A stretch of DNA of 64,000 bases. It comes from BCD1 sp965230565 (GTDB taxonomy: Bacteria; Bacteroidota; Bacteroidia; Chitinophagales; Saprospiraceae). Shown one piece after another: positions 35,307-44,538 of this stretch. Location of the stretch: NCBI GenBank assembly GCA_965230565.1, contig CBDDLH010000012.1, positions 620,001 to 684,000 of the forward strand, read 5' to 3'. The notes under the pieces are model-generated. The model was not told the origin of the DNA and searched no databases. It was given only the letters and a program-made list of their open reading frames with translations. Positions within the stretch are counted from its first letter, which is position 1. Each line of letters starts with the position of its first letter. The position numbers were made by a program, and so were the translations under genes.

Positions 35307-37232
35307 ATGTTGACAAATAAAAAACTGCTTCCGTTTACGTTTTTTTTCATGCTTATTATCATGAGCTGTTCTGTGCAAGAAGAAAAACTGCCAAACATCG
35401 TCCTCATCTTCATTGATGATCAGGGGTATGCGGATGTAGGTGTTTATGGTGCTCAGGGGTTTGAAACTCCCCACCTTGATCAATTGGCAGCAGATGGTAT
35501 GCGGTTTACGGATTTTTATGCCTCAACGGCTGTGTGCAGTGCCTCACGAGCGTCGTTGTTGACGGGGTGTTATCCTCCAAGAGTAAGTATTTCAGGAGCG
35601 TTAAATCCTCATGCAAAAGTAGGTCTGAACCTGGAGGAAGAGACTATCGCCGAATTACTCAAAAAGAAAGATTACGCTACAGCTATTTATGGTAAATGGC
35701 ATCTTGGGCATGATTCTCTTTTCCTGCCATTGAATCAGGGATTTGATGAATATTTTGGATTACCCTACTCCAATGATATGTGGCCGGTAGGTTTTGATGG
35801 TGTGCCAAATGGTAAAAAAAGGTATCCGGCGCTGCCTTTAATCGAAGGGTATCAGAAAGTAGAAGAAGTCCGGACGCTGGATGATCAATCAACGTTGACT
35901 ACCCGTTACACCGAACGCGCGGTGGAATTCATCAATAAGAACAAAGACAACCCTTTCTTTTTATACGTTCCACATTCCATGGCTCATGTGCCCATTGGTG
36001 TTTCGGATAAATTCAAGGGCAAAAGCGAACAGGGCCTATATGGTGATATGACGATGGAAATTGACTGGTCGGTTGGAGAGATCGTCAAGGCACTGAAAGA
36101 AAACGGCATTGATGATAATACGCTGATCATCTATACGAGTGATAACGGACCCTGGCTCAATTTTGGCAATCACGCCGGAAGTGCATTGCCCCTAAGGGAA
36201 GGTAAAGGGACAATGTGGGAAGGAGGTCCAAGAGTGCCTTGTATTGTCAAATGGCCCGGACATATTGAACCGGGTTCGGTCTGTGAGTCCATTGCCTCCA
36301 CCATTGACGTATTGCCCACTATTTCAGAGGTGACGGGTATACCTTTGGCCGGAAAGAAGATCGATGGGGTGAGTATTTTACCACTGTTGGAAGGGCAGGA
36401 AGGGGCGAATCCAAGGAATACGTTTTTGTATTATTACGACAAGGGGTTATGTGCTGTCAGAGAAGGCGACTGGAAACTGGTTTTCCCACATTCCTATCGA
36501 TCCTACCTTGGAGTTGAGCCCGGAATGGATGGTTTTCCGGGAAAATATGCCAGAGGCCAGAGTGGTTTGGAATTGTACAATCTCAGGGAGGATATCAGTG
36601 AGCAAAATAATGTCATAGAACAGCATCCTGAAATTGTGCAGCGCCTTCAGGAAATTGGCAAACAAGCCCGACTTGAGTTAGGAGATGCTTTCCAAAAAAC
36701 GAAAGGAAAGGAAGTTCGGGAGCCGGGAAGGTTGGGGCCGGACAGAGATACAAAAGTATCTCACAAAGCGGAGGGGAAACCAGTACAATTGATCAGCAAA
36801 CCGCACGATAATTATGCTGGAGAAGGCGGTGTTACACTGACTAATGGATACCTGGGGTCATTTGATTTCAGAGACGGGCAATGGCTCGGATATTGGGGGT
36901 TGGACGCCGAAGTAATACTCGATTTGGGCCAGGAAATGCAGGTTGATACCATTGAAGCCAACTTCCTCCAGGAGCAGGGTTCGTGGATCTTTTTACCGAA
37001 AAAAGTTTCCGTTTCCATATCAGCTGACGGACAAGACTATCAACAGGTAGGCAGCCTTGATTCTCCTGTAAAGGAGGATTATGAAACTTTGTGTAAATCA
37101 TTTGATTTTGAAGTAAACGCTCCAACCAGGTTTGTCAAAATCGAAGCAGCCAATGTCGATAAGTGCCCGGATTGGCACGTCGGCGCCGGCGGTGATGCCT
37201 GGGTGTTTTTTGATGAGATAATTATAAAATAA
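35307..37232 (+). CDS. Lipoprotein sulfatase with C-terminal discoidin-like domain (2)
   Basis: A 641-residue S1 sulfatase with lipobox FFMLIIMSCS. NIVLIFIDDQGYADVGVYG is the metal-binding start. The modification motif is VCSASRASLLTG with Cys77: Ala replaces the usual Pro (C-x-A-x-R), a variant also accepted by formylglycine-generating enzyme in known sulfatases. KWHLGHD, YTSDNGPW and REGKGTMWEGGPRVP are intact. The C-terminal domain (about 500-641; VTLTNGYLGS, ANFLQEQGSWIFLPKKVSVSISADGQ, ARFVKIEA-like) is homologous to that of sulfatase 1, down to a shared WHxGAGGxAWVFxDEI ending. Acts outside the cell on a sulfated glycan. Confidence 0.9.
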   Translation: MLTNKKLLPFTFFFMLIIMSCSVQEEKLPNIVLIFIDDQGYADVGVYGAQGFETPHLDQLAADGMRFTDFYASTAVCSASRASLLTGCYPPRVSISGALNPHAKVGLNLEEETIAELLKKKDYATAIYGKWHLGHDSLFLPLNQGFDEYFGLPYSNDMWPVGFDGVPNGKKRYPALPLIEGYQKVEEVRTLDDQSTLTTRYTERAVEFINKNKDNPFFLYVPHSMAHVPIGVSDKFKGKSEQGLYGDMTMEIDWSVGEIVKALKENGIDDNTLIIYTSDNGPWLNFGNHAGSALPLREGKGTMWEGGPRVPCIVKWPGHIEPGSVCESIASTIDVLPTISEVTGIPLAGKKIDGVSILPLLEGQEGANPRNTFLYYYDKGLCAVREGDWKLVFPHSYRSYLGVEPGMDGFPGKYARGQSGLELYNLREDISEQNNVIEQHPEIVQRLQEIGKQARLELGDAFQKTKGKEVREPGRLGPDRDTKVSHKAEGKPVQLISKPHDNYAGEGGVTLTNGYLGSFDFRDGQWLGYWGLDAEVILDLGQEMQVDTIEANFLQEQGSWIFLPKKVSVSISADGQDYQQVGSLDSPVKEDYETLCKSFDFEVNAPTRFVKIEAANVDKCPDWHVGAGGDAWVFFDEIIIK

Positions 37233-37354
37233 CCCGTTCGAAAAAAAAACCAAAAACTTCGAAATTCGGCGTTGGATATTCATTATTCTACTGTTCTGTT
37301 AGTTTTGCTAAGGAGCTTTAGAATTGGGAAAAATAAGGAAAACCTGATTTTCAA

Positions 37355-38818
37355 ATGCAAAAGAAACAAAACATATTTCCTCTTTTTACGGGTCTGTTAC
37401 TTTCATTCCTGTACATTTCCTGTTCGTCACAAAAGGAAGAGGCCTTGCCTCCCAACGTCATCCTCATCATCTCAGACGACCAGGGTTATGCAGATCTCAG
37501 CTGCGCCGATCTGGCAGAGGATGTCCAAACACCCAATATAGATCGTTTGGCAGCAAGTGGGACCCGCTTTACCCAGGCCTATGCCACCTCGCCGATTTGC
37601 AACCCTTCCCGTGCCGGGGTATTGACTGGCTGTTATCAACAAAGGTGGGGTACTTTCTGGTATGGAGGGCAGGGTATTCACGATCCGAAATTCAAAACCA
37701 TTGCGGAGATTTTGAAAGATAATGGATATGCAACGGGGTATGTAGGCAAGGTTCATTATGGTGCCAATGACGGAGATACCACCAGCCGCAATTTCCCCTT
37801 GAATCACGGTTTTGATTATTACTTTGGGCATACCTCAGCCAGGAAGCATTATCTGAATCATGTCCGGGAACTGGAAGATGAATTTCAAAGGGTGAAAAAA
37901 GAACATGAAAAATGGGGACAAAGTCTTCGCCAGCAACCGCTTTGGGAGAATTTTGATCAGGTAGATACCATGGCCTTTGCCACAGAATTGTTTGGTCAGA
38001 AGGCCAGTGAGTATATTTCAAAACATCAGCAAGAGCCCTTTTTTCTACAACTTTCCTTTAATGCGGTACATAATTTTACCCACCAGCTGCCGCAAGCCTA
38101 TCTCGAAGAAAAAGGGTTAACCGGTTATCATGACTGGAATCCTGCGACGGAAGATTATTACGAATGGTACCAGGCCGGCCGAAAGCCCAACCACCCGGAA
38201 GGACGGGAATTATACCTGGGGCAATTGCATTACCTGGACGTGGAAATAGGCAGGTTAATGGATCATCTCAAGCAATTAAACCTGGATCAAAATACCTTGA
38301 TCGTTTATTTGAGTGATAATGGAGGATCTACGCCTATTTATGCCAATAATTACCCTTTGAGAGGATCAAAATATGTATTGTATGAAGGAGGTATTCGTGT
38401 GCCGGTGATCATTTCTATGCCAGGACGGTTTGAAGGCGGAAAAGTACAGGGAAATATCATTAGTGCAATGGATGTGTTACCTACTATTTGTGCAGTGACC
38501 AATATTCCGGTTCCGGATTATATTGATGGGCTGGATCTTTCTACGGTATTGGCATCCGGGAATGAGCACTTTTCCCATGATACCCTTTATTGGGATACGG
38601 GTCATGAAGTGGCCGTCAGGGCGGGAAAATGGAAATACCGTATGGCCGCAGATGACAAAAATGCAAAATATGAAATGGTGGAAATTGAGTTGGGTGAATT
38701 CCTCTATGATCTGGAGGTTGATCCGGGGGAAACGACAAATCTTGCAGAAGAATATCCTTTGATCTTGTTGGATCTGCAGAAAAGCCATGAACGTTGGAAG
38801 GATAATTTACAGCAATAG
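37355..38818 (+). CDS. Lipoprotein sulfatase (3), arylsulfatase A type
   Basis: A 487-residue S1 sulfatase with lipobox FLYISCSS. VILIISDDQGYADLSCADL is the metal-binding start and ICNPSRAGVLTG holds Cys82, the formylglycine site (C-x-P-S-R). KVHYGAND replaces the more usual KWHLG, YLSDNGGST and LYEGGIRVPVIISMPG are present. It lacks the extra C-terminal discoidin-like domain of its two neighbours and stops at the sulfatase core. It probably acts on the same glycan at another position. Last gene before the regulator. Confidence 0.9.
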   Translation: MQKKQNIFPLFTGLLLSFLYISCSSQKEEALPPNVILIISDDQGYADLSCADLAEDVQTPNIDRLAASGTRFTQAYATSPICNPSRAGVLTGCYQQRWGTFWYGGQGIHDPKFKTIAEILKDNGYATGYVGKVHYGANDGDTTSRNFPLNHGFDYYFGHTSARKHYLNHVRELEDEFQRVKKEHEKWGQSLRQQPLWENFDQVDTMAFATELFGQKASEYISKHQQEPFFLQLSFNAVHNFTHQLPQAYLEEKGLTGYHDWNPATEDYYEWYQAGRKPNHPEGRELYLGQLHYLDVEIGRLMDHLKQLNLDQNTLIVYLSDNGGSTPIYANNYPLRGSKYVLYEGGIRVPVIISMPGRFEGGKVQGNIISAMDVLPTICAVTNIPVPDYIDGLDLSTVLASGNEHFSHDTLYWDTGHEVAVRAGKWKYRMAADDKNAKYEMVEIELGEFLYDLEVDPGETTNLAEEYPLILLDLQKSHERWKDNLQQ

Positions 38819-39143
38819 ATTTTTAAAACCGAAGTGGTTTATGGTTTAATGGGTTGTAAATCAATTGTTTGGTATTGTTTTTGGTAACTTTTTTTCATCC
38901 CAACACGTAATGAAAACGGATGTTTTGGAATAAAACCTAAAGGAAACAATTGTAAAAATCCAGTCAAAAAACCAAAAGAATCGAATGTCTTACCTGCTCT
39001 CTTTAGCATTATAAAAAATATTATGTTTCTTTGTGTGACTCACCAAAGCTTATTTTCTCCTCATTACCTCTTGGGAACGCATTTGCTTTCAAATTAGAAA
39101 ACTCAATACCGATTATTATTAAATTATTGACTAAAAGGTCTGA
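38819..39143. other. 325-bp gap upstream of the hybrid regulator
   Basis: AT-rich sequence without an ORF or strong hairpin that I can support. It should hold the promoter of the hybrid two-component gene; TTCTTTG and TTTG words occur near 39024-39030 but no well-spaced pair stands out. Confidence 0.4.
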
Positions 39144-42100
39144 ATGTTGAATCATTTGGTAACAAAAGGTTGCGGTTATTTTTTCATGCTGCTGTTGGTT
39201 TCACTCCTCGGTAATGGGTATCTGTTGGGTCAATCGCAGGAATATCTGGCGAATATTGCTCACCTTGATGTTGTGGATGGTTTGTTGCATCGGGAGGTTA
39301 ATGCCATTACGGAAGATTGTAAAGGGTTCAGATGGTTGGGTACCAAAAGGGGGCTTAATCGTTTTGACGGGCATAGTTTTCAGGCATGGACAAAAGAAAA
39401 GGATGGATTACTATTCAATACTATTGGAGATATACTGGAAGATGCGAAATGTAACCTTTGGTTGATACCTTTCCCTTATGAAGGTGCAGATTTCAATATA
39501 TTCAATCATCATACGGGGGAGATCTCAACATTCAGTGACAAATATGGAGAGGAATTCCCGTTTCCGGTTCAGGATATTTTTGAAACGTTTCTTGCTACTT
39601 CAAGGGGAGAGATCATTTTTAGTGCCTCGAAGCACGGGGCCATGGTAAAGGTAGATACAGCTGGGATGATGCACGTATTTGAGCTACCTTTTGAGAATTT
39701 GAAAGTCAGAGCGGTAACCAGGAATGATCAATTATGGGCTGTAGCCAATGATACCTTGCTGGTTAAACTTGATTTGAATGGTAATATTCTGTTTCGGGAA
39801 GCCCATTCCCAGAAGATCAATATTAAATACTTCTTTGTTGATGTTGATGGCAATCCATATTTCCCGGGATCATCGAATACCTGTTTTGGACTCAACGCAA
39901 GGGGGCAAATCATAAAGCTTCCTCAAGGGAAATTTCCGCTTCAAAATAATAAGAGATTAGTTATTAATGAGATAATTCCATTTGATAAAGACAAAAAAAC
40001 GAATTGGGTTAATTCGTCGGGATATGGAGTTAATAATCCCAATAGCAATGCAGTACTACTTTTGGTCGGACCTGATAACGAGATATTATACGATGTGGTA
40101 GATGATTTCCCGGAAGTCATTGAAAATGGTTTCCGCAGTTTTTTTGTAGACAGCGATAAAAGGATGTGGATCGGGGGTAATTTTGGCGTTTATGTGTTGG
40201 ATGTGCATCCAAATAATTTCAGTACCTACATAACACAGAAGTATGGTGAGCAACTTTTAACCAATCGTAGTGCCAGAGAAATTGAGAAAGTAGGCGATTC
40301 TCTTTATGTTTGTTTGGAATCAGAGGGTGTTTTTCTGGTAGACCTCAAAACCGGAAATCTCTCAGGTTTTTTAGAACTTGATCATCTCACGAATTATTTT
40401 TTCGGTCTTACTCAAGACCCTGCTGGGCGCTTATGGTTAGGTAGCCTTCGGACTGTTTTTTCTATTGATCCTAAAACAGGACTTTATGATATTTTAAGGT
40501 TTGATGACCCTTTAGGGGCTACGTTGGCCTGGACTTTATTTTTTGATGACGAGGACCGTTTATGGGTTGGGACGGAAAAGGGGTTGTGGACGCTGGAAAA
40601 AGGAGAAGATAAGTTTCGTAAATTCGATCAGACCAATGAATTTCAAACGTTGGATGAGAGCCATGTGATATTTATTGAAGCCATGGAGGATGGCCATTTA
40701 TTTGCCTGTAGTGATAAGGGCATTTACGAAATCCAACCAGGTAAAGGTGTGGTTAATCGTTTCTGGACAGGCGGTGAAGGACTTCAAAAGCTACCTCATG
40801 ATAATATTCAACACTTTTATCAGGATAATGATGGCGTTTTTTGGTTGTCAAGTGCCGGATCCGGTTTGATTCGTTGGGAAAAGGAAAAGGGTACAACAAG
40901 GATTTTTGATAAATCAGCCGGATTGTCCAATGATGTTATTTATGCCACTTATCCTGATCAGGAAAACAATCTCTGGCTTGCATCGGATTACGGAATAATT
41001 CGCTTTGATAAAGAAAATTTTACTTCTGTTGCTTTCACTTCTTCGGATGGAACTTCCCACCATGAATTCAACAGGACCTCCCACTTACAAGACGATTCCG
41101 GCAACATCTTTTTTGGCAGCCTGGAAGGTGTTACACAGGTGGACCCAAATAAATTCGTGGAAGGTGAATACGATGTAGATTTCCCACTGGTCATTACTGA
41201 TTTTCAAAGATTTGAAGGCAAGACGGATCGATTAGAAGACCGTACGATGGAGGTCATTGAGAACAATCGTATTATCCTCAGGCCCCAGGATAAATTTTTC
41301 AGGGTTGAGTTTGCTCTGCTCAATTATATGAATATGGAAAGAGTGAATTATGCCTACAAACTTGAGGGAGTTGATGAGGATTGGACTTACCAAAAAGAGA
41401 ATTATGTCCGGTTTTCAGGAATGCCCTATGGTCGCCATGTGTTAAAAATAAAAGGACAAATGCCCAACGGACAGTGGTCCGCCACAGAGCTGGCAATTCC
41501 TGTTTGGGTGCCAAAACCATTTTATTTGAAGTCCTGGTTTATTGCGATTTTGATTGCATTTATTCTAATCCTTGGTCCGTTGATCTATTTTTGGCAAACG
41601 CGCCAGTTGAAAGAGAGACAAAAGAACCTGGAGGCCATAGTAAAAGAAAGGACGCTTCAGATTCAGCAAGACAAGCAGACCATTGAAAAACAGGCGGAGG
41701 AACTTCGGCAGCTCGATCAGGTTAAATCACGTTTCTTTGCCAATGTTTCCCATGAATTGAGAACTCCTCTAACGCTCATGTTAGGGCCGATTGGTTCTGT
41801 TTTGAAAAATGATACCATTGATACCAAAAGTCAAAAATTCCTGAGAACTGCGTTGAAAAACGGGAAAAACCTGCTCAATCTGGTCAATGAAATTTTGGAC
41901 CTCTCTAAACTGGAATCCGGTAATCTTTCGGTGAATGAAGAACCTGTAGTTGTATCAGGTTTAGTAAAAAGGCTGTACTCACAATACGATTCTTTTGCTC
42001 AGCAAAAAGATATCCGCATTAGCTTGAAATGCCTTGTCGATAAGGATCTTACCCTGTTGGTCGATGTAAATAAATTTGAGAAAATATTCAATAACCTTTT

Positions 42101-43268
42101 GTCCAATGCCTTAAAGTTTACCAAGGAAGGAGATTCCATTGAAGTGACATTAGGTGAAAATCAATCCAGCATTTTCCTGAGGGTGTCAGATACCGGCAAG
42201 GGAATCCATCCTGATGATTTACCGCACATTTTTAATCGGTTCTACCAATCAAAACAACCCAATGCCCCAACGCAGGGAGGAACAGGTATTGGCCTGGCTT
42301 TATGCAGGGAATTGGCCCACAGCCTGGATGGAGATATCAAAGCTGAAAGTGAATTGGGACAGGGAACCATATTTACCCTTGAGTTGCCAAGGAAATTGGC
42401 GACGATGGAACAGGTTGTGGAAAGTCCTCTGATTGATGCGCAAGAGATAATTGCCGAGCCTGCACCTGCAGAAATGATTCCAACACCAAGTGAGGGAAAA
42501 AAACCAACTTTGCTCATAGTTGAGGACAATGATGATTTACGAAATTATATCTGCCAGGTTTTAGGAGTCCAATATGTTGTCAAAACTGCAGAAAACGGAG
42601 CAGATGCTCTTTCGCTGCTGCAAAATAATTCCTTTGCAGAAAATGGAGATAGGGTTGACCTGATCATTTCAGATGTCATGATGCCTGTCATGGATGGGTT
42701 TGAATTACTGGAAAAACTCAAGTCAAATGAGCAGCTTAGCGGGCTGCCGGTTGTGATGCTTACAGCGAGAGCAGCTTTACAGGACAAACTAAAGGCTTTA
42801 CGGATAGGCGTTGATGATTATATGCTGAAGCCATTTGATGAGGAAGAGTTGTTGGTCAGAGTCGCGAACCTTATCAGCAACTATCGCGAACGGGAAAAAA
42901 CAGCTTTGGAGACCGAGGAAGATGATAAATTCGCAGGCGTATCCGGGGAAGACCGGGTCTGGCTGGAAGAACTCGAAACCTACACCCAGCATAATGCAGG
43001 TAATTTCAATCTGACTGCCGATATGATGGCTGATGAAATGGCGCTCAGCCGCACCCAGTTATTCCGCAAAATAAAACAACTTACCGGCCTTACACCTACC
43101 CAATACGTTCAGGAAGTCCGCTTTAGCCAGGCCCGTGCTTTACTGGAAAACAAATCCTATGCTACCGTAAAAGCTGTGGCTTATGAGGTAGGTTTCAAAC
43201 ATGTCAAAAACTTCTCCCAGCAATTTAAAAAACGCTACGGTAAGTCGCCATCGGATTACTTGAAGTAG
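39144..43268 (+). CDS. Hybrid two-component system regulator (HTCS)
   Basis: A 1374-residue one-protein signalling chain. After a signal peptide come propeller repeats (two-component regulator propeller; e.g. EDCKGFRWLGTKRGLNRFDG, FDDEDRLWVGTEKGLWTL) to about residue 690, a Y_Y_Y domain (about 700-770) and a membrane helix (about 795-812). Then a histidine kinase: FFANVSHELRTPL with His870, N-box NNLLSNALKF, DTGKGI and GGTGIGLAL; a receiver domain (LLIVEDNDDL, phospho-acceptor Asp1177 in IISDVMMPVMDG, late Lys in MLKPFD); and an AraC-type DNA-binding domain (about 1270-1374). It would sense a glycan fragment in the periplasm and activate the neighbouring sulfatase genes. Confidence 0.93.
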   Translation: MLNHLVTKGCGYFFMLLLVSLLGNGYLLGQSQEYLANIAHLDVVDGLLHREVNAITEDCKGFRWLGTKRGLNRFDGHSFQAWTKEKDGLLFNTIGDILEDAKCNLWLIPFPYEGADFNIFNHHTGEISTFSDKYGEEFPFPVQDIFETFLATSRGEIIFSASKHGAMVKVDTAGMMHVFELPFENLKVRAVTRNDQLWAVANDTLLVKLDLNGNILFREAHSQKINIKYFFVDVDGNPYFPGSSNTCFGLNARGQIIKLPQGKFPLQNNKRLVINEIIPFDKDKKTNWVNSSGYGVNNPNSNAVLLLVGPDNEILYDVVDDFPEVIENGFRSFFVDSDKRMWIGGNFGVYVLDVHPNNFSTYITQKYGEQLLTNRSAREIEKVGDSLYVCLESEGVFLVDLKTGNLSGFLELDHLTNYFFGLTQDPAGRLWLGSLRTVFSIDPKTGLYDILRFDDPLGATLAWTLFFDDEDRLWVGTEKGLWTLEKGEDKFRKFDQTNEFQTLDESHVIFIEAMEDGHLFACSDKGIYEIQPGKGVVNRFWTGGEGLQKLPHDNIQHFYQDNDGVFWLSSAGSGLIRWEKEKGTTRIFDKSAGLSNDVIYATYPDQENNLWLASDYGIIRFDKENFTSVAFTSSDGTSHHEFNRTSHLQDDSGNIFFGSLEGVTQVDPNKFVEGEYDVDFPLVITDFQRFEGKTDRLEDRTMEVIENNRIILRPQDKFFRVEFALLNYMNMERVNYAYKLEGVDEDWTYQKENYVRFSGMPYGRHVLKIKGQMPNGQWSATELAIPVWVPKPFYLKSWFIAILIAFILILGPLIYFWQTRQLKERQKNLEAIVKERTLQIQQDKQTIEKQAEELRQLDQVKSRFFANVSHELRTPLTLMLGPIGSVLKNDTIDTKSQKFLRTALKNGKNLLNLVNEILDLSKLESGNLSVNEEPVVVSGLVKRLYSQYDSFAQQKDIRISLKCLVDKDLTLLVDVNKFEKIFNNLLSNALKFTKEGDSIEVTLGENQSSIFLRVSDTGKGIHPDDLPHIFNRFYQSKQPNAPTQGGTGIGLALCRELAHSLDGDIKAESELGQGTIFTLELPRKLATMEQVVESPLIDAQEIIAEPAPAEMIPTPSEGKKPTLLIVEDNDDLRNYICQVLGVQYVVKTAENGADALSLLQNNSFAENGDRVDLIISDVMMPVMDGFELLEKLKSNEQLSGLPVVMLTARAALQDKLKALRIGVDDYMLKPFDEEELLVRVANLISNYREREKTALETEEDDKFAGVSGEDRVWLEELETYTQHNAGNFNLTADMMADEMALSRTQLFRKIKQLTGLTPTQYVQEVRFSQARALLENKSYATVKAVAYEVGFKHVKNFSQQFKKRYGKSPSDYLK

Positions 43269-43364
43269 TCTTCAGTCGGCATTCGGCAGTCTACAGGCCA
43301 CAGTAATTAGTCTTTAGTTTACGCTCTACACATGCATTCTGCACTTATCACTCATGACTCTCCA
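43267..43364. repeat. Degenerate heptanucleotide array (AGTCTTC-like)
   Basis: The whole gap between the regulator and the convergent lipoprotein gene divides into fourteen 7-bp units: AGTCTTC, AGTCGGC, ATTCGGC, AGTCTAC, AGGCCAC, AGTAATT, AGTCTTT, AGTTTAC and six more diverged ones. The unit boundary AGT or TCx stays in register over the first nine. Confidence 0.65.
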
Positions 43365-43367
43365 CCT

Positions 43368-44117
43368 TTATTCGACCCCCATATTCATCAAAGCTTCCCG
43401 CATAAAAATATGAGCTTCTTCGAGCGGGTATCTTGAATGCAAACTATACTTTAAGAAAGTACCATCCTCAGTTTCTTTTTCGTAATGAACCAATCCTATG
43501 GACTTTGCATAAAGTTCAAAACCTGAAAACGGAGGTTCTGTATAGCCTTCTTCCTCATTTCCGTATTCCACGAGTTCTTTTACATCAAATTTTACACAAT
43601 CGTACATTGTATTGTTGAAATTGAAAATAGTATCCGTATTGTATTGCCTGTTTTTTATGAGTGTGGCGGTATTCCCGGTTCCGTCAGGAATTTCGAATTT
43701 GACTTTGTACAAAAAGATGCCGCCATCTTCAACTACACTATATGGAAAGACATTGCCGACGATCACTTCTCCCGGCACAGTGGAAATTTTATTGGTGGAA
43801 TCCGGCATGCTAATGTTAATGGAATCCAGTAGGATACCGGTTTTGATAAATTCTTCCTTGACGTACTGTCTGGGAATAAAGTCCGATTCCATATAAATAC
43901 CATTGAGGAACTTGTCACGGTTTTCCCAGGTGCCATAATAATACCAGTAGACGGTTGGCATTGGAATATCTCCTGTCGAACGATATTCATACACCATGCC
44001 CTGCTCTTCCAGTTTTTCGCGTGGGAAGTAGTAATCTTCAATATTAATGCGTTCTTCACAGGAAGACAGCAGCATGAAAAATGCGCCAAAAAGGAAAAAA
44101 TTTCTTAAAAAAATCAT
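43368..44117 (-). CDS. Lipoprotein of unknown function
   Basis: A 249-residue protein from the Met at 44117 (MIFLRNFFLFGAFFMLLSSC); four earlier in-frame codons from 44129 are possible. The lipobox LSSC is clear. The rest is a soluble domain rich in Tyr, Glu and Ile with paired aromatic strands (YEYRSTGDIPMPTVYWYYYGTW, FSGFELYAKSIGLVHYEKE); the last stretch reads like a lipoprotein that records acid- or salt-treated metal-free substrates in no known family. I recognise no domain. It is convergent with the HTCS gene and its start faces the secA promoter region. Confidence 0.7.
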   Translation of the reverse strand: MIFLRNFFLFGAFFMLLSSCEERINIEDYYFPREKLEEQGMVYEYRSTGDIPMPTVYWYYYGTWENRDKFLNGIYMESDFIPRQYVKEEFIKTGILLDSINISMPDSTNKISTVPGEVIVGNVFPYSVVEDGGIFLYKVKFEIPDGTGNTATLIKNRQYNTDTIFNFNNTMYDCVKFDVKELVEYGNEEEGYTEPPFSGFELYAKSIGLVHYEKETEDGTFLKYSLHSRYPLEEAHIFMREALMNMGVE

Positions 44118-44129
44118 TTTATATGCCAT

Positions 44130-44538
44130 TTGTTATCGAAATAAACGTTTTGTTATGCCATTTTGTCACAAAATCTGTTTTGGAACAAATTGTGAGGAAG
44201 AGATTTTTGTAAACCTATAAAAGTTAATTAAAGTTACGGGTTACAGGTTTCGGGTTACCGATTATGATTTTTTTAGAAATAAACACTCATTTTCATGCAG
44301 ATTACAAGTTGAATAGCTGAAAAATCATTTACAATCAGCGAACACGCAACACGCGCCTCGTAACTAAACTAAATAATAGCAAGCGCAAATATACCATATA
44401 GGTCGGTTATTTAAAGTTATGTCAAATTGTATTGAAATAAGAAATTAAGGAATTGCGTAAGAACCGATCTTATAATCTTATCTTTGCACCTGTTCCACGG
44501 AATACCCTCTGCGAAGGGTGAAATAAACGATATACATT
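44130..44538. other. 409-bp gap upstream of secA
   Basis: It holds the divergent start regions of the lipoprotein gene and secA. Contents seen: a short heptanucleotide array TTACGGG-TTACAGG-TTTCGGG-TTACCGA (44234-44261), a second degenerate one with GCAACAC words (about 44339-44366), and the secA promoter. No ORF is supported. Confidence 0.6.
44453..44486 (+). promoter_or_regulatory. Probable secA promoter (Bacteroidota type)
   Basis: The -7 box TATCTTTG (44479-44486) fits the TAnnTTTG consensus, with a TTG at 44453-44455 about 23 bp upstream as the -33 element. It lies 53 bp before the secA ATG. Confidence 0.55.
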
